Assembly: GCA_002898575.1 (NCBI GenBank)
Contig: BEHT01000030.1
Span: 1 to 43,032, forward strand
From: a bacterium HR17
GTDB taxonomy: Bacteria; Armatimonadota; Fervidibacteria; Fervidibacterales; Fervidibacteraceae
Reading direction: 5' to 3'
DNA length: 43,032 bases
A program made the position numbers and the translations under genes. Positions 6,952-16,279 of the stretch are shown piece after piece. Under the pieces are notes generated by a model. That model was not told the DNA's origin, searched no databases, and saw only the letters and a program-made list of their open reading frames with translations. The first letter of the stretch is position 1. Every line of letters starts with the position of its first letter.

Positions 6952-9381
6952 TCACACCATCGTCGCCGCTGTCATCGGTGCAGGCGCCACAGCCGGCGCC
7001 GTCTGGGTGAACCCTTTGAGGGCGACAGGCAACACTTCGTCCATGTGACGCACAAAGACCAATTGCAAATCCTTAAGGACTTTGGGCGGCAAATCCTGCA
7101 GGTCTTTCTCGTTTTCCTTCGGCAAGATGACGACCTTCAAGCCAGTGCGATGGGCACCCAGTAGTTTCTCCTTGATGCCGCCGACAGGCAGGACTTTGCC
7201 CCGCAGCGTGATTTCGCCTGTCATACCGACTTCACGGCGAACGGGCAACCCCGTCACCGCCGAGACGAGGGCGACTGCCATCGTCACGCCGGCTGACGGT
7301 CCATCTTTAGGGATGGCACCAGCGGGGACATGGATGTGGACATCGGTCTTGTCAGTCAGGCGGTCTTTCAAACCCAAGCGGGCAGCGACGGTGCGGGCGT
7401 AAGTCAGCGCCGCTTTGGCGGACTCTTGCATGACTTCCCCCAACTGCCCCGTTAGCACTAACTTGCCGCTCCCTTCCAGCAGCGTAACTTCAACGGAGAG
7501 CACATCGCCACCGATGCCTGTCCACGCCAACGCCATTGCCACGCCGATTTCGTCCTGCTCTTCCATCTCCCCTAAGCGGAACTTGGGCGGTCCGAGGAAC
7601 TTGGGCAAATTAGACGGCGTAACGCGCACCGCGACCTCTTTGCCTTTGGCGACTTGGACGGCGACTTTGCGCATGATGGCTTGAATTTGCCGCTCCAAAT
7701 TGCGCACACCAGCTTCCTGTGTGTAATGGCGAATAATGCGACGCAGTGCCGTTTCAGTGATGGTCAGATAGTTGGAGCGGAGTCCGTGACTGTCCAGGTT
7801 TTTGGGAATCAGGTGGCGCAGGGCGATTTGCACCTTTTCGTCCTCTGTGTAGCCGGGGAAGTTGATAATTTCCAAGCGGTCGCGCAACGCTGGCGGGATG
7901 GTGTCAGTGACATTGCCCGTCAGGATGAATAGCACCTCGCTCAGGTCAAAAGGCACCTCAATGTAGTGGTCGCTGAACGCGTTGTTCTGTTCGGGGTCTA
8001 AGGCTTCCAACAGGGCAGCGGCAGGGTCGCCCCGCCAGTCCACACCCAGTTTGTCAATCTCGTCCAGCATGAAAACAGGGTTTTTCGTGCCGGCTTGGCG
8101 GATGCCTTGGATGATGCGCCCTGGCAGGGCACCGACATAAGTGCGTCGGTGCCCGCGAATTTCTGCCTCATCGCGGATGCCGCCCAAACTGATGCGGACA
8201 AACTTTCGTCCCATCGCTCGGGCAATGGATTTACCGATGCTGGTCTTTCCGACACCGGGCGGACCGATGAAGCACAAAATCGGACCTTTCGTTTTGTCGG
8301 TCAGTTTGCGGACCGCCAAGAACTCCAAGATGCGCTCCTTGACATCTTTAAGTCCGTAGTGGTCTTCATCCAAAATGCGTTGGGCACGGTCAACGTCCAA
8401 GTTGTCCTTGGTGCGCTTGTTCCAAGGCAAACTCAACAGCCAATCCAAGTAGGTGCGGATGACACCCGTTTCGGGTGACATCGGCGGTATTTTTTCCAAC
8501 CGCTCTATTTCTTTGAGGGCGCGTTCACGGGCGGGTTCAGAAAGCTTGAGCCGTTCTACCTTTTCGCGCAACTCCTCCACTTCGGCGGTGAAGATGTCGC
8601 GCTCCCCCAACTCCTCTTGGATGGCTTTCAGGCGTTCTCGCAGGATGAACTCGCGTTGTGACGCAGTGACGCCTTCTTTAACGCGGGCTTCAATACGCCG
8701 CTCCAGTTCAACGATTTGCAACTCCCGTTCCAACAAGACAAGCAGTTTGCGCAAGCGTTCTTGTGGCGACAATGTCTCCAAGAGGTCTTGGCGTTCGCCG
8801 ACCTTTAAGTCCGTGCAGAACGCTGCGATGATGTCAGCGGTGCGACCTGGACTGTCACTGCTGGACAGATACATCACCGCGTCGGGCGGGATAGAGCGAT
8901 TGCCTTGCACCAGTTGTTCAAACTTTTGCCGCGCCAATCGCTCCAAAGCGACGGTTTCTGCGTCGCGCTCGTCGGGCTCTTGCAACTCCTCCACGATCAC
9001 CAAGTAGAATGGCTCGGAGCGGGTGATTTTCACCAACCGCGCGCGGCACCGCCCTTGCGCCAGAACACGGATGTTGCCGTCTGGCAGCCGCATGGGCTGC
9101 AGTAAGTCAGCGACCGTGCCGATCGTGTAAAGGTCTTCCGCTTGCGGCTCGGCAGTTGTCGGGCTTCGTTGTAAAACCATGAACACCGGCAAGTCGCGCG
9201 CGAACACTTCTTCCATCGCCCGCAAGGATTTCTGTCGCCCGATGATGACAGGCGTCGTCGCGCCGGGAAAGATGACCAAATCAGGCAGGGGAATCATGGG
9301 GATGGCGTAAGTCCTCTTTTCGGCTGCTGTCGTTTGTTTTTCTGCCGTTTGCCTCTCGGCTTTAGCGGATACACGCGACAA
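6952..9381 (-). CDS. lon: ATP-dependent Lon protease (LonA)
   Basis: 809 residues, normal LonA length. It degrades misfolded and regulatory proteins in the cytosol. The order of domains is N-terminal LON substrate domain (from about residue 25, IPMIPLPDLVIFPG), a coiled-coil region (about 220-310), the AAA+ module with Walker A GPPGVGKT at 373-380, and the C-terminal protease with Ser696 in DGPSAG and Lys739 in the GGIKEK segment as the Ser-Lys dyad. The start is TTG 9381, supported by AAGGGGTGA with a 6-nt spacer. The first ~23 residues are polar, Ala/Lys/Thr-rich and probably disordered, as is the Ala/Pro/Thr tail. It lies 31 bp downstream of clpX and is the last gene of the tig-qorB-clpP-clpX-lon unit. 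Confidence 0.97.
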   Translation of the reverse strand: MSRVSAKAERQTAEKQTTAAEKRTYAIPMIPLPDLVIFPGATTPVIIGRQKSLRAMEEVFARDLPVFMVLQRSPTTAEPQAEDLYTIGTVADLLQPMRLPDGNIRVLAQGRCRARLVKITRSEPFYLVIVEELQEPDERDAETVALERLARQKFEQLVQGNRSIPPDAVMYLSSSDSPGRTADIIAAFCTDLKVGERQDLLETLSPQERLRKLLVLLERELQIVELERRIEARVKEGVTASQREFILRERLKAIQEELGERDIFTAEVEELREKVERLKLSEPARERALKEIERLEKIPPMSPETGVIRTYLDWLLSLPWNKRTKDNLDVDRAQRILDEDHYGLKDVKERILEFLAVRKLTDKTKGPILCFIGPPGVGKTSIGKSIARAMGRKFVRISLGGIRDEAEIRGHRRTYVGALPGRIIQGIRQAGTKNPVFMLDEIDKLGVDWRGDPAAALLEALDPEQNNAFSDHYIEVPFDLSEVLFILTGNVTDTIPPALRDRLEIINFPGYTEDEKVQIALRHLIPKNLDSHGLRSNYLTITETALRRIIRHYTQEAGVRNLERQIQAIMRKVAVQVAKGKEVAVRVTPSNLPKFLGPPKFRLGEMEEQDEIGVAMALAWTGIGGDVLSVEVTLLEGSGKLVLTGQLGEVMQESAKAALTYARTVAARLGLKDRLTDKTDVHIHVPAGAIPKDGPSAGVTMAVALVSAVTGLPVRREVGMTGEITLRGKVLPVGGIKEKLLGAHRTGLKVVILPKENEKDLQDLPPKVLKDLQLVFVRHMDEVLPVALKGFTQTAPAVAPAPMTAATMV

Positions 9382-9387
9382 TGAGGG

Positions 9388-9396
9388 TCACCCCTT
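9388..9396 (-). promoter_or_regulatory. Ribosome binding site deciding the TTG start of lon
   Basis: AAGGGGTGA on the minus strand lies 6 nt before TTG 9381. No ATG or GTG is near enough to use it in frame, which is why the rare TTG start is chosen. Confidence 0.65.
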
Positions 9397-9412
9397 CAAA
9401 AGGTCACGGCAG

Positions 9413-10699
9413 TCAGGCTGTTTCGCGTTGTCCCATATCGTTCTCGCCGACCAGTAACGGCTTTTTGCGCAGCCGCACGGTCTCTTCGGTAATGATGCAT
9501 TGCCGCACGCCTTCTAACGACGGCAACTCAAACATCACATCCAACATGAGTTCTTCAATGATGCTTTTCAAGGCGCGGGCACCTGTGCGGCGCCGCATGG
9601 CTTCTTCGGCGATGGCTTCCAGCGCCTCCGGTGTCACGACCAGTTCCACACCTTCGGCAGCGAGCAGCGTCTGGTATTGCTTGACGATAGCGTTTTTGGG
9701 TTCGGTTAAGATGCGCACCAAGTCTTCTTTGCTCAGCGGGTCTACGACCGCAATGACAGGCAACCGGCCGATGAACTCGGGGATAAAGCCATATTTGAGC
9801 AGGTCTTCAGGCATTACATAGTTGAGCAAATTGCCCCGTTCCTCTTTGCTGCGGATACGGGCGCCGAAGCCCATGCTGTTTTCCTTGAGGCGGGCTTCAA
9901 TGATCCTGTCCAAACCGTCAAAAGCGCCGCCGCAGATGAACAAGATGCCTGTCGTGTCCAACTGGATAAACTCTTGGTGGGGATGCTTGCGCCCGCCTTG
10001 CGGGGGCACATTGGCGACCGTGCCTTCCAAGATTTTCAGCAGGGCTTGCTGAACCCCCTCGCCCGAGACATCGCGGGTGATGGACGGGTTATCGGCGGAC
10101 TTGCGGGCGATCTTATCAATTTCGTCAATGTAGATGATGCCGCGTTTCGCGGCTTCTAGATCCCAGTTAGCGGCTTGGATGAGCCGCAGCAAAATGTTCT
10201 CCACATCCTCGCCGACATAGCCCGCCTCGGTCAAACTGGTGGCGTCTGCGATGGCAAACGGCACATCCAACAACTTCGCCAAAGTGCGTGCCAGCAGCGT
10301 TTTACCTGAACCCGTCGGACCGATCAGCAAAATATTGCTCTTCTCCACTTCCACGCCGTCCGTCGGCATTTGGATGCGCTTGTAGTGATTGTAGACAGCG
10401 ACGGCGAGGATTTTCTTCGCTCGCTCTTGCCCGATGACATATTGGTTCAAGAACTCGTAGATTTCACGGGGTTTGGGCAAGCGAAGGGGACGGTAGGCGG
10501 ACGATGCGGGCGCCGTGCGGTAGTTGCCAGAGCGCCGCTCCGTGCCGGGCAAGCCCAGCATGTCGTAGCAGGTCTGCACGCAATCGGCGCAAATGTTGAC
10601 CCCACCCGGACCCATGATCATGCTGGGCACCTCTTCCCGCCGCCGAAAACAGAACGAACAGCGCGGGTTGCTGCGGTCTTCACCGCCAAATAACGGCAT
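9413..10699 (-). CDS. clpX: ATP-dependent Clp protease ATP-binding subunit ClpX
   Basis: 428 residues, full length. This AAA+ unfoldase delivers tagged or adaptor-bound proteins to ClpP. The N-terminal zinc-binding domain has Cys14, Cys17, Cys37 and Cys40 (CSFC...CADC). Walker A GPTGSGKT is at residues 127-134, the pore loop GYVGEDVE at about 160-167, and Walker [10 protein letters not shown] at 188-196. An [14 protein letters not shown] sensor-2 segment is present near the C-terminus. ATG 10699 is preceded by ACGGAGGCG at suitable spacing. It is downstream of clpP by 62 bp, the standard order. Confidence 0.97.
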   Translation of the reverse strand: MPLFGGEDRSNPRCSFCFRRREEVPSMIMGPGGVNICADCVQTCYDMLGLPGTERRSGNYRTAPASSAYRPLRLPKPREIYEFLNQYVIGQERAKKILAVAVYNHYKRIQMPTDGVEVEKSNILLIGPTGSGKTLLARTLAKLLDVPFAIADATSLTEAGYVGEDVENILLRLIQAANWDLEAAKRGIIYIDEIDKIARKSADNPSITRDVSGEGVQQALLKILEGTVANVPPQGGRKHPHQEFIQLDTTGILFICGGAFDGLDRIIEARLKENSMGFGARIRSKEERGNLLNYVMPEDLLKYGFIPEFIGRLPVIAVVDPLSKEDLVRILTEPKNAIVKQYQTLLAAEGVELVVTPEALEAIAEEAMRRRTGARALKSIIEELMLDVMFELPSLEGVRQCIITEETVRLRKKPLLVGENDMGQRETA

Positions 10700-10761
10700 C
10701 GCGATCGCCTCCGTTTGAATGCATCGGCAGATAGCGCTGACCTTTCAAAGTTCGCCCTCCC

Positions 10762-11349
10762 TCAGTCGCCCCGTTTCTCCAGCACGTGGTCTACCAACCC
10801 ATATTCTTTCGCCTCGTAGGCGTCCATGAAGAAATCACGCTCGGTATCGCGCTCAATGCGTTCCAGCGGTTGTCCCGTGTGATCGGCAAGGATGTGGTTG
10901 ATGATGTTTTTGACCTTGAGGATTTCACGGGCATACACTTCCACATCGGCTGCCTTACCTTGCACGCCGCCCCAAGGCTGGTGAATCATGATGCGGGCAT
11001 GGGGCAGCGCGTAACGCTTGCCTTTCGCCCCCGCCGCCAGTAAGACCGCTGCCATGCTGTATGCGTGCCCGATGCAGTAAGTCGCGACATCCGGCTTGAC
11101 GAATTGCATGGCATCGTAAATCGCTAACCCAGCGTCCACCGAGCCGCCTGGGCTGTTGATGTAAAGGTCAATGGTCAGGTCAGGGTCTTCTTTTTCAAGA
11201 AACAACAACTGGGCGATGATGACATTTGCCAGTTGGTCGGTGATCTCACCGCCCAAAAACACGATACGGTTTTTGAGCAGTCGCGAATAGATGTCGTAGG
11301 CGCGTTCACCGCGCGGTGTTTCTTCAATGACCCACGGGATCAACACCAC
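10762..11349 (-). CDS. clpP: ATP-dependent Clp protease proteolytic subunit ClpP
   Basis: 195 residues, the usual size; it forms the tetradecameric peptidase chamber used by ClpX. The catalytic triad is visible: Ser98, His123 (in MIHQP) and Asp172 (in ERDFF). The nucleophile context is GHAYSM (94-99) instead of the common GQAASM, two substitutions right beside the active serine. The start is GTG 11349 or the next GTG 3 nt later; both follow AAGGAGGTGA. The short N-terminus (IPWVIEE) fits a ClpP with little or no propeptide, and the LIP/VIEET region matches the axial-loop start of many ClpPs. It is the only clpP in the window. Confidence 0.96.
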   Translation of the reverse strand: MVLIPWVIEETPRGERAYDIYSRLLKNRIVFLGGEITDQLANVIIAQLLFLEKEDPDLTIDLYINSPGGSVDAGLAIYDAMQFVKPDVATYCIGHAYSMAAVLLAAGAKGKRYALPHARIMIHQPWGGVQGKAADVEVYAREILKVKNIINHILADHTGQPLERIERDTERDFFMDAYEAKEYGLVDHVLEKRGD

Positions 11350-11382
11350 GGCTCACCTCCTTGCTTGCCTCGTTGAAGGCTG

Positions 11383-12243
11383 TTAAGTATTTTGCAAGAG
11401 CGCGGCGAGGGCGGCACGCCATGAAGTGGTAGGCCGCCCCAACAACCGGCTCAACTGACGACTGTCGTCAAAGAGGTCATCTTGTGCGACGGCTTCTTCC
11501 AACGCAGCATAAAGACGAGCGATCGGCTCGGGAAACCCAACGGAGACAAGCCAACGGGTGTATTCGTCCGATGACGCTTGGCGATACGCAACGGTCTTGC
11601 CCGTCAAACGGCTTAGTTCGGCGGCGAAATCCGCCATCGTAAAGGCTTCATCGCCTGCCAGTTCGTAAACCTTACCGATGTGCCCCTCCGTGGTCAGCAC
11701 AATGGCGGCAGCTTCTGCGTAATCGGCGCGCGGGGCGGCAGCGATACGCCCGTTGCCGGTACCGCCCACCAGCACCCCATGCTCGACAGCCGCACGCACA
11801 AAAGGGGCGTAGTTTTCCATATACCACCCGTTGCGCAAAATGGTGTAGTTCAGCCCCGACGCCACGATGAAACGCTCGGTTTGACGGTGCTCTTCGGCGA
11901 GAATGCCCAAGCGGGAGCGGTCGGCGTGCAAAAGGCTCGTGTAAACGAGCCATTGCACCTTGGCGTCTTGAGCGGCTTTGACGGCGTTCTGGTGTTGCTG
12001 CACGCGTCGCCCGACCGCCGGTGAAGAAATCAACAACACTGTGTGCACGCCCGTAAAGGCATCTACTAAAGTCTCGGGGCGGTCGTAATCGGCTTCGCGA
12101 ACTTGCACGCCCAACGCTGCCAGGTCGGCGGCTTTTGCCGTGTCTCGCACCGCCGCAACAATTTCGTTTGCCGGCACTTTGCGCGTCAAATGGGTGAGCA
12201 CGATGCGCCCCAATTGTCCCGTCGCTGCGGTGACGGCTATCAT
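11383..12243 (-). CDS. qorB: NAD(P)H:quinone oxidoreductase, QorB/YtfG-type (atypical SDR, NmrA-like)
   Basis: 286 residues from ATG 12243. The N-terminal NAD(P) site TAATGQLG is at residues 4-11. The body closely follows E. coli QorB (YtfG) as I recall it: VPA-QIVA-VRD-AKA, LLISSPAVG-R, YTSLLHAD, YT-LRNGWY-ENY, ADYA-AAA, GKVYELAGD and a C-terminal LFDDS--LS-L-GRPTT. E. coli QorB reduces quinones using NADPH without a flavin. The start codon shares ATGA with the tig stop codon, so translation is probably coupled. The longer frame that begins inside tig (to 12357) is rejected because the conserved fold starts at MIAVTAATG. Its place between tig and clpP is unusual. Confidence 0.88.
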   Translation of the reverse strand: MIAVTAATGQLGRIVLTHLTRKVPANEIVAAVRDTAKAADLAALGVQVREADYDRPETLVDAFTGVHTVLLISSPAVGRRVQQHQNAVKAAQDAKVQWLVYTSLLHADRSRLGILAEEHRQTERFIVASGLNYTILRNGWYMENYAPFVRAAVEHGVLVGGTGNGRIAAAPRADYAEAAAIVLTTEGHIGKVYELAGDEAFTMADFAAELSRLTGKTVAYRQASSDEYTRWLVSVGFPEPIARLYAALEEAVAQDDLFDDSRQLSRLLGRPTTSWRAALAALLQNT

Positions 12244-13559
12244 GGGTGAGCGCCCTCCTGCGCCGAGGCGGGCGGCACTTGCCCGCTTTCCGCAGGCTCT
12301 TCTTCTACCCATTCCGCTGTCATCAACACCAAGTCTATAACCCGCTGTTCCAGCCACTGGCGGCGCAGTGTCGCCAAGGTGTCTTCATCCATTTCTTGCG
12401 GTGCTCCTTGCATCGCTTGCAGCACTTCTTCATCTGTGACGACGATGCCCTCGCGCTGGGCGATGGCTTCCAAGATGAAGCGGAGTTTGAGGCGACGTTC
12501 CGCCTCTTGGCGCAGTTGCTGGCGATACTCCTCCAGCGTGCTGTTTTGTGCTTGGAGCCATTGCGACAGCGTCAGCCCCCGCTGGCGCAAGGATGCCTCC
12601 GTTTCCGCCAACAACTGGTCGGTGAATTTGTCTATCAAGGCGTTCGGAACCGTCACCGAACAGGATTGCAACAATGCCTCTTCCGCTTGCGCGCGTTCTG
12701 ACGCCCGCACCGTGCGGCGTAATCGCCCTTCCAGTTCGTGCCGCAGTTCTTCTTTGAGCGCTTGCACGCTATCCATGCCCAATTCCTGTTGAACGACTTC
12801 GTCGGTCAATTCCGGGACATGGCGGCGGAGCACGCTCTCCACGACGAACCGCACCCGCACCGTTTTGCCGGCTAAGTCGGGGTTTTGGTGGTCATCGGGG
12901 TAAGTGTAGGTGAACTCATCTTCGTCGCCCTTAGCACGCCCTACCAAGCGCTCCGGCAAAGGCGGCACCCATCCCTCTGCGCCAGCGGTGAAAGTGCCGC
13001 TCTGCCATTGGTCTGTGGGTTGTTCGTCTTCGGCTAAAACTTGGTAACGCACACGCACGCGGTCTTGGGGTTGCGCCGGTTCGTCGGTCGGTTCGTAGCG
13101 TGCTAAATCCTGACGCACTTCTTCAAGGGCTTGCTGCAACATTTCCTCAGTTACCGTTAACTTGACCCGCCGCAACTTTAGCCCTTTGTAATCCCCCAGT
13201 TGCACCTCAGGGCGGGTGATCACTTCGGCGACAAACCGCAGGGGGGCATCGTCGGCAAACTGCACATCGCGCCATTCAGGCGTGACGACCGGTTCTAAAG
13301 CCCGTTGTTCTATCGCTGCCATCAGCGCGTTGGGCAACAAGTCTTCCAAAACTTGCCGTCGGATTTGTTCTTCGCCGACCCAGCGTTTGATAATGCCTGG
13401 CGGGACATGACCGGGACGGAATCCTGGCACCCGCAAAGAACGGCTCAACTGCCTCAACACGCTTTCCGTCGCGCGTTGCACCTCTTCAGGCGCCACTTCC
13501 ACGGTCAATTCCCACACGCACGGTTCTTTTTGTTCCACTTGAACGCTCGTCAACTGCAT
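12240..13559 (-). CDS. tig: Trigger factor, ribosome-associated chaperone/prolyl isomerase
   Basis: 439 residues. Residues 1-145 form the ribosome-binding domain, with the signature loop GFRPGHVPP at 46-54 (GFRxGKxP in most homologues, so Lys is replaced by His). Residues about 150-245 are the FKBP-type PPIase domain, and the rest is the helical chaperone arm, Gln/Glu-rich with many RQ repeats. The C-terminus ends in a disordered Glu/Pro/Ala tail. ATG 13559 has GAGGTGA about 11 nt upstream. It is the first protein gene of the operon running to lon and follows tRNA-Gly by about 110 bp. Confidence 0.95.
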   Translation of the reverse strand: MQLTSVQVEQKEPCVWELTVEVAPEEVQRATESVLRQLSRSLRVPGFRPGHVPPGIIKRWVGEEQIRRQVLEDLLPNALMAAIEQRALEPVVTPEWRDVQFADDAPLRFVAEVITRPEVQLGDYKGLKLRRVKLTVTEEMLQQALEEVRQDLARYEPTDEPAQPQDRVRVRYQVLAEDEQPTDQWQSGTFTAGAEGWVPPLPERLVGRAKGDEDEFTYTYPDDHQNPDLAGKTVRVRFVVESVLRRHVPELTDEVVQQELGMDSVQALKEELRHELEGRLRRTVRASERAQAEEALLQSCSVTVPNALIDKFTDQLLAETEASLRQRGLTLSQWLQAQNSTLEEYRQQLRQEAERRLKLRFILEAIAQREGIVVTDEEVLQAMQGAPQEMDEDTLATLRRQWLEQRVIDLVLMTAEWVEEEPAESGQVPPASAQEGAHP

Positions 13560-13668
13560 TACGCATGGTCACCTCGTCCCGTTGACATGCGTCCGCAAGC
13601 ACCCAGCGGGGGTGCACAGTGCCTACCAGACAAAGACGCAAGGGGGTAACTCAACCCGCATAAAAATT

Positions 13669-13743
13669 TGGAGCGGGCGACGGGACTTGAACCCGCGACC
13701 TCCACCTCGGCAAGGTGGCGCTCTGCCACTGAGCTACGCCCGC
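13669..13743 (-). tRNA. tRNA-Gly(GCC)
   Basis: The cloverleaf on the minus strand has a 7-bp acceptor GCGGGCG/CGCCCGC, D-stem GCTC/GAGC, anticodon stem CCACC/GGTGG with loop TTGCCGA (anticodon GCC) and a T-arm GCGGG-TTCAAGT-CCCGT (last pair a G-T wobble). The 3' CCA is encoded (13669-13671). It is single copy in this window and sits between rsmA and tig. Confidence 0.95.
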
Positions 13744-13780
13744 TCCACAGCCCTTCGCTGCGTTCAGTTGGCGTGCGGTA

Positions 13781-13808
13781 AGTATAGCACGCCTCAGGCA
13801 TAAGGCAA
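13781..13808 (-). promoter_or_regulatory. Probable sigma70-type promoter for tRNA-Gly (and perhaps tig)
   Basis: On the minus strand TTGCCT (13803-13808) and TATACT (13781-13786) are separated by 16 bp, and the tRNA begins about 37 bp further on. The -35 lies inside the 3' end of rsmA. The same TTGCCT -35 recurs before the large permease gene at 32.57 kb. Confidence 0.5.
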
Positions 13809-14708
13809 GCCCTCCATGTCGCCTTTCAAGGCGTCCGCTAACCGCGCCAGTTCCACCAGCGTTAAAGTCTCCCCCCGCCGTTCTGGCTCTATGCCGCAAG
13901 ACCGCAAAATAGCCGTTATGCGGTCTTTGGGCAGTCGCAGCCCACCGCTCAGGGCGTTGGCAAGGGTTTTGCGCCGTTGCATCAGCGCTGCTTCCGCCAC
14001 GCGGAAAAAGAACCGTTCGTCGGCGACTGGAACGCGCGGGACAGGGAGAAAGCGAATGTGCACCACCGTTGACCACACTTCGGGCGGCGGAAAGAAACTG
14101 GTCGGTGGCAGCGTTGCGGCTAAATGTGCCTCCCCATACAGTTGGAAGGCAACGGACAGAACGCTGTAATTGCTTTGCCCCGGTTTCGCCACGAGCCGCT
14201 GGGCGACCTCACGCTGCACCGTTACTGTCGCGTCGGCAAAGAGGTGACGTTCCCGTAACAAGCGCATCAGCAGCGGCTTGCTGACAGCATACGGTAAGTT
14301 GGAGACGAACTTCCATCGGACCACACCATCGGCGTTGCGCTCCAGCAGATCCCGCCACTGTGCCACTAAAGCGTCGGCGTGGTAAACGACGACATTGGGA
14401 AACGCCGCCAGTTGCTGGACGGCGATGGCAAACAGTCGTCGGTCCTTCTCCAGCGAAACGGTGCGCCGACACCGCTGGGCAAGGGCAGCGGTCAAGGTAC
14501 CCAGCCCTGTCCCGACCTCCAACACCCCGTCGCTCGGTTGTAACGCGGCTGTCTCCACGATGACCGCCAGCGCCGAACGGCTGACAAGGAAGTTTTGCCC
14601 CAACGCTTTGGACGGACGGATTCGGTGCTCCAACAGCAACCGCCGCACCGTTCCCACCGAACAGAGGTTGAGCGGGTCCAAAGCCAGCCGCTTGGCACGC
14701 TCTTGCAT
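13794..14708 (-). CDS. rsmA: 16S rRNA (adenine1518-N6/adenine1519-N6) dimethyltransferase RsmA/KsgA
   Basis: 304 residues from ATG 14708. It dimethylates two adjacent adenines of the 3'-terminal helix of 16S rRNA during small-subunit maturation. Visible motifs are LGQNFLV (36-42), the SAM-binding loop EVGTGLG (64-70), LEKD for ribose binding, and the catalytic NLPY at 137-140. A C-terminal helical domain completes the expected length. The frame is open upstream to a TTG at 14759, which would add 17 residues; ATG 14708 is preferred because family proteins start close to this point, but its ribosome site is weak, so the longer form cannot be excluded. It is divergent from the M16 peptidase gene. 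Confidence 0.93.
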   Translation of the reverse strand: MQERAKRLALDPLNLCSVGTVRRLLLEHRIRPSKALGQNFLVSRSALAVIVETAALQPSDGVLEVGTGLGTLTAALAQRCRRTVSLEKDRRLFAIAVQQLAAFPNVVVYHADALVAQWRDLLERNADGVVRWKFVSNLPYAVSKPLLMRLLRERHLFADATVTVQREVAQRLVAKPGQSNYSVLSVAFQLYGEAHLAATLPPTSFFPPPEVWSTVVHIRFLPVPRVPVADERFFFRVAEAALMQRRKTLANALSGGLRLPKDRITAILRSCGIEPERRGETLTLVELARLADALKGDMEGLPYA

Positions 14709-14800
14709 CGTCGGCGTTGTTTCACGCTCCGTTACCTTGATGGTGCGCCATTTCTTCAACTGCCCGCCTACAATTTATCGCACGGAGGTGACAGTGACGG

Positions 14801-16090
14801 ATGACGACAGCGACGGAGTTCAAGGTAGAAGTCGCAGAACACACCCTCCCGAACGGGCTTAAGGTGCTGGTGGTGCCTGCCCACCACGCCCCCGTCGTGA
14901 GCGTTTGGGCGTTCTACCGCGTCGGTTCCCGCCACGAGCAGTTGGGGTTGACCGGTGTCAGCCACTGGGTGGAACATATGCTGTTTAAGGGCACCCCGAA
15001 GTTCCCCAAGGGACAGATCGCCCGGCTCATCCAAAAGCACGGCGGCACGCTCAACGGGCATACAACCTACGACCACACGGCTTACTTTGAAACTTTGCCC
15101 AAAGAAAACTGGCTCATCGGGCTGGACATTGAAGCCGACCGGATGACCAACGCCCTTTTTGACCCGCAGGAGACCGAACTGGAACGGGGCGTCATCCTCA
15201 GCGAACTGGAGATGTATGAGAACCACCCGGAGCACCGTTTGTTCACCGAGTTGGCAGCGACTGCCTTTCAGGTGCACCCCTACCGCAACCCGATTATCGG
15301 GTGGCGTTGCGATTTGGAGCGAATGACCCGTGACGACCTTTACCAACACTATCGGCGCTTTTACGCGCCCAATAACGCCTTCCTCGTCCTCAGCGGGGAC
15401 ATCACCGTGGAAGAAGCCCTGCCGGAGGTGGAGCGGCGCTTCGGCGATTTGAGCCCCCGCGAAGTGCCACCTGCCATCTCGGTGAAGGAACCGCCTCAAC
15501 GCGGCGAACGACGGGTGCGGATCAAAGGGCACGGTGAACTCCCGCTGTTGGCGATGGTCTTCCATGCCCCGACTTATTCGGTGAACGGAGCCCATAATGA
15601 GGCGGACGCCCTCGCCCCCTACGCCCTGCACTTGCTTGCCGATGTGCTGGGACAGGGGCGCACCGCCCGCCTCTACCGTCGGCTGGTGGAAACGCAAAAA
15701 GCCGTCAGCGTGTGGGCGGGTAACCATGTGCACAAAGAGGCAGCACTTTTCGGTATCTTTGTGACCTTGACGAACCAAGCGAACCTGCCGGAAGTGGAAG
15801 AAACGGTCTGGTCGGAGTTGCAACGGCTGACCCAAGAGCCACCGACACCCGAAGAGATAGACCGCGTCCTCCATTGTGAGGAAGCCGATTTCCTGCGTTC
15901 GTTGGACGGGGTGACCGAGCGAGCCTATCATGTCGGCGCCTACGAAGTCCTCGGCGATTGGCGGTTGCTGAACGCTTACCTCGCCCGGCTGTATACTGTC
16001 ACGCCCGACCTGCTTTTGGCAGCCGCTCGGCGAGTGTTCACCGAAACGAACCGCACCGTCGGTTGGTTTGAACCTATCAAAGATGCGTGA
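14801..16090 (+). CDS. M16 family zinc metallopeptidase (processing-peptidase-like)
   Basis: 429 residues, the length of single-unit M16B bacterial peptidases. The inverted zinc motif HWVEH is at residues 55-59 (His55, Glu58, His59), with the distal ligand Glu135 in VILSEL 77 residues after Glu58, the spacing expected for the family. The N-terminal strand TLPNGLKVLV and the VGSRHE loop are typical. The second half carries the inactive-half fold with the L-Y-RRLVE segment that helps close the chamber. There is no signal peptide, so it is cytosolic as read. ATG 14801 is preceded by GGAGGTGA about 10 nt upstream. TACAAT at 14769-14774 may be a -10 element. The substrate is unknown. Confidence 0.93.
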   Translation: MTTATEFKVEVAEHTLPNGLKVLVVPAHHAPVVSVWAFYRVGSRHEQLGLTGVSHWVEHMLFKGTPKFPKGQIARLIQKHGGTLNGHTTYDHTAYFETLPKENWLIGLDIEADRMTNALFDPQETELERGVILSELEMYENHPEHRLFTELAATAFQVHPYRNPIIGWRCDLERMTRDDLYQHYRRFYAPNNAFLVLSGDITVEEALPEVERRFGDLSPREVPPAISVKEPPQRGERRVRIKGHGELPLLAMVFHAPTYSVNGAHNEADALAPYALHLLADVLGQGRTARLYRRLVETQKAVSVWAGNHVHKEAALFGIFVTLTNQANLPEVEETVWSELQRLTQEPPTPEEIDRVLHCEEADFLRSLDGVTERAYHVGAYEVLGDWRLLNAYLARLYTVTPDLLLAAARRVFTETNRTVGWFEPIKDA

Positions 16091-16099
16091 CCGATTCAG

Positions 16100-16156
16100 G
16101 CGCCCTTGCCGTCCGCCCAACGCCTCCAAACAGCAAGGGCGCTGCGCTGTTTTTTT
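16100..16156 (+). terminator. Intrinsic terminator after the M16 peptidase gene
   Basis: GCGCCCTTG (16100-16108) and CAAGGGCGC (16134-16142) form a perfect 9-bp stem with a 25-nt loop, followed by TGCGCTG and seven T residues. It starts 10 bp after the stop codon. Confidence 0.65.
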
Positions 16157-16279
16157 CAAACGCATGGCTCTCACTGTCGGACACGAACGGGTTCGGGCAG
16201 GGATTGCGGGGAACGGTCCGCTTTCAACGCATCTTGGCTCCTCCGAGATGTCATGGCATTGGCGGCGAAGGCAAATCAA

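Noticed and set aside
6650-6955. 101-codon minus-strand frame between lon and the small membrane gene
   Set aside because: It is built from the hairpin repeats and has no recognisable domain or ribosome site.
12244-12357. N-terminal extension of the QorB frame
   Set aside because: It overlaps the tig C-terminus, and the conserved NAD(P) fold begins at ATG 12243, which is coupled to the tig stop codon.
14768-16279. 503-codon open frame on the minus strand
   Set aside because: It is antisense to the M16 peptidase gene along its whole length. The M16 motifs on the plus strand are unambiguous, and the minus-strand protein shows no family feature.
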